In this document: in pieces, positions 62,052 to 64,000 of the stretch
Layout: every line of letters starts with the position of its first letter
How positions within the stretch are numbered: the first letter of the stretch is position 1
Assembly: GCA_021781835.1 (NCBI GenBank)
Contig: JAJXWD010000005.1
Location: 57,896 to 121,895, forward strand
DNA length: 64,000 bases
Source of the DNA: Pseudomonadota bacterium
GTDB taxonomy: Bacteria > Pseudomonadota > Alphaproteobacteria > Acetobacterales > Acetobacteraceae
Reading direction: 5' to 3'
Made by a program: the position numbers and the translations under genes
Notes under the pieces: model-generated
Database searches by the model: none
What the model saw: the letters and a program-made list of their open reading frames with translations, nothing else
Told to the model about the DNA's origin: nothing

Positions 62052-62531
62052 TCAGAGCGCTTCGAGCACCGCCTCGGCGCGGCTGACCTCGAAGCCGCCC
62101 GGCTCCTCGACGAACAGGCGGGTGACCACGCCATCCTCGGCGATGAGCGCGAAACGCTGGCTGCGCACGCCCATGCCGCGCGCCGTGAGGTCGAGCTCCA
62201 GCCCCAGCGCCTTGGTGAAGGCGGCCGAGCCATCGGCCAGCATGATGACGGCGTCAGCGGATTTCTGGTCCTTGGCCCAGGCGCCGAGCACGAAGGCGTC
62301 GTTGACCGCCAGGCAGACGATGCGCTCGACCCCCTTGGCCTTGAACTCGGGCGCCAGCTTGACGAAGCCCGGCACATGCTTGGCCGAGCAGGTGGGGGTG
62401 AAGGCACCCGGCACCGCGAACAGCACCACTTTGCCCTGGCCCAGAATCTCGGCCGTGTCGGCCTCGCGCGGGCCTTCGCCCGTGGCGACCATGAGCTTCA
62501 TGGCAGGTAATTTGTCGCCCAGTTTGATCAT
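62052..62531 (-). CDS. Peroxiredoxin (Prx5/AHP1 type)
   Basis: VVLFAVPGAFTPTCSAKHVPGFV, VNDAFVLGAWAK. Confidence 0.95.
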   Translation of the reverse strand: MIKLGDKLPAMKLMVATGEGPREADTAEILGQGKVVLFAVPGAFTPTCSAKHVPGFVKLAPEFKAKGVERIVCLAVNDAFVLGAWAKDQKSADAVIMLADGSAAFTKALGLELDLTARGMGVRSQRFALIAEDGVVTRLFVEEPGGFEVSRAEAVLEAL

Positions 62532-62715
62532 GCGGTCCCCGCTTGGCAATGATGGGAAGCGCGCCGCCGGGACCGAGCCGCCAGCCAGGCGGTGGCGCCC
62601 GCGCGCGCTCCAGATTACGGCTTCGTAGCCGAACTGGCCGCTTTGGTGAAGAGCGCCCCGCGCGCGCCATGTTCGGGGCTGGCGGGCGGGCGAGGCAGTG
62701 CCTTATATTAGGGCC

Positions 62716-63297
62716 ATGAGCGCACGAGATGACAAATCCGCCCCCCCCTGGCTGACCGGCCAGATCTTGATTGCCATGCCCGCGATGAGCGACACGCGCT
62801 TCGCCCAGAGCGTGATTTTCATGTGCGCCCACAGCGCCGAGGGGGCGATGGGGGTGGTGGTGAACAAGCCGCTCAAGAACCAGAAATTTCCCGAGCTGCT
62901 GCGCCAGCTGGGCGTGCAGCCCGCGCCGCCCCTGCGCGAGATTGCCCTGGGGGCCGGCGGGCCGGTGGACGATACGCGCGGCTTTGTGCTGCACACCGCC
63001 GACTGGTCCTCGGAGGCCAGCCTGGATGTGGACGGCACGCATCTGCTCACCGCCAGCCTGGATGTTTTGCAGGCGATCGCCGAGGGCGGCGGGCCGGCCA
63101 AGGCGCGGTTGGTGCTGGGCTATGCGGGCTGGGGCGCCGGGCAGCTGGAGGAGGAGATTTTGCAAAATGCCTGGCTGACCGTGCCGGCAGACGACGCCAT
63201 CATGTTCGATGCCAGGAACGAAGCCAAATGGGCGCGGGCGCTGGGGGTACTCAAGATCGACCCGGCGATGCTCTCGGGCGCGGCGGGGCACGCATGA
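62716..63297 (+). CDS. YqgE/AlgH family protein
   Basis: LTGQILIAMPAMSDTRFAQSVIFMCAHSAEGAMGVVVNKPL, GGPVDDTRGFVLH, LGYAGWGAGQLEEEI. Confidence 0.96.
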   Translation: MSARDDKSAPPWLTGQILIAMPAMSDTRFAQSVIFMCAHSAEGAMGVVVNKPLKNQKFPELLRQLGVQPAPPLREIALGAGGPVDDTRGFVLHTADWSSEASLDVDGTHLLTASLDVLQAIAEGGGPAKARLVLGYAGWGAGQLEEEILQNAWLTVPADDAIMFDARNEAKWARALGVLKIDPAMLSGAAGHA

Positions 63298-63878
63298 AGA
63301 CGCTGGTGATCGCCACGCGTAATGAGGGCAAGCTGCGGGAATTTTCGCCGCTGCTGGCGCCGCTGGGATTTGCGCTGAAAAGCGCCGGCGCGTTGGGGCT
63401 GCCGGAGCCCGAGGAAAGCGCGCCGGATTTCGCGGGCAATGCGCGCATCAAGGCCCTGGCGGCGGCGCGGGGCGCGGGGCTGGCGGCCCTGGCCGATGAT
63501 TCGGGCCTGAGCGTGGCGGCGCTGGGCGGGGCGCCGGGCGTGCACTCGGCGCGCTATGCGGGGGGCGATTATCCCGCCGCCTTTGCGCGCATTCTCAAGG
63601 CCGTGGCGGAAACCGGCGAGGCGCGGGCGCATTTTACCGCCGCGCTGTGTCTGGCGCTGCCCGACGGTACCACGCATACTTATGTGGGCGAGGCGCATGG
63701 GCATATCGCGCCCGCGCCGCGCGGGGCGGGCGGGTTCGGCTATGACCCGATTTTCATTCCCGATGGGTATGAGATGAGCTTTGCCGAGCTGGGGGCGGAG
63801 AAAGAGCGCATCAGCCACCGCGCCAAGGCCTTTGCGCAGCTGGCGGCGGCGCTGGCGGCCGGCACTATAAAGATTTGA
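63294..63878 (+). CDS. rdgB: XTP/dITP diphosphatase (RdgB/HAM1)
   Basis: LVIATRNEGKLREF, ALADDSGLSVAALGGAPGVHSARYAG, GGFGYDPIFIPDGY; ATGA overlap with yqgE. Confidence 0.96.
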   Translation: MKTLVIATRNEGKLREFSPLLAPLGFALKSAGALGLPEPEESAPDFAGNARIKALAAARGAGLAALADDSGLSVAALGGAPGVHSARYAGGDYPAAFARILKAVAETGEARAHFTAALCLALPDGTTHTYVGEAHGHIAPAPRGAGGFGYDPIFIPDGYEMSFAELGAEKERISHRAKAFAQLAAALAAGTIKI

Positions 63879-63944
63879 AATTATTATAGTGATTCACAAT
63901 AACAATGTTACGTGCTAATATCCGCGGGCTTTGCGGAGTTGGAT

Positions 63945-64000
63945 ATGAGCTATAGCATTGATTTACGTGAACGCGTTGTGGGCTATGTGCGTGGTGGTGG
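63945..64000 (+). mobile_element. IS630-family transposase, N-terminal fragment at window edge
   Basis: ATG AGC TAT AGC ATT GAT TTA CGT GAA CGC GTT GTG = MSYSIDLRERVVGYVRGG; AT-rich, compositionally distinct upstream flank. Confidence 0.8.

Overview
High-GC alphaproteobacterial chromosomal window (Acetobacteraceae/Rhodospirillales-like by content; taxonomy is inference). It is mostly core metabolism, gene-dense, with about 60 supportable CDSs and no rRNA, tRNA or CRISPR seen. Modules: ornithine decarboxylase; DMGDH/GcvT-type oxidoreductase; 2-methylcitrate cycle (prpB-prpC-prpD-like) divergent from an XRE/ScfR-type regulator; D-lactate dehydrogenase plus lactate permease; DegP-type protease/ApbC/HolC; MutL; RsmD/RluB; TadA/RNase HII; cobalamin riboswitch plus BtuB; TypA, fumarase, SspB, Fur, rpsU, PDF, COQ9; a PlcP/Agt-like lipid-remodelling cluster with DAG kinase; mdh; an agmatine/putrescine operon; GT39/GT2-GtrA; and the start of an IS630-type transposase at the right edge. 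Most noteworthy: (i) a calpain-like cysteine protease fused to a Hint domain, running off the left edge and absent from the ORF track; (ii) four 11-bp-spaced Pho-box-like repeats between plcP/agt-like genes and a DAG kinase; (iii) a 105-bp two-hairpin intergenic repeat in three copies; (iv) two ~180-200 bp nested multi-hairpin intergenic elements; (v) a GGDEF-EAL protein with several signature positions degenerate; (vi) a higher-order tandem repeat that begins inside a stop codon region. Many long ORFs in the supplied track are antisense shadows of real genes and are rejected.
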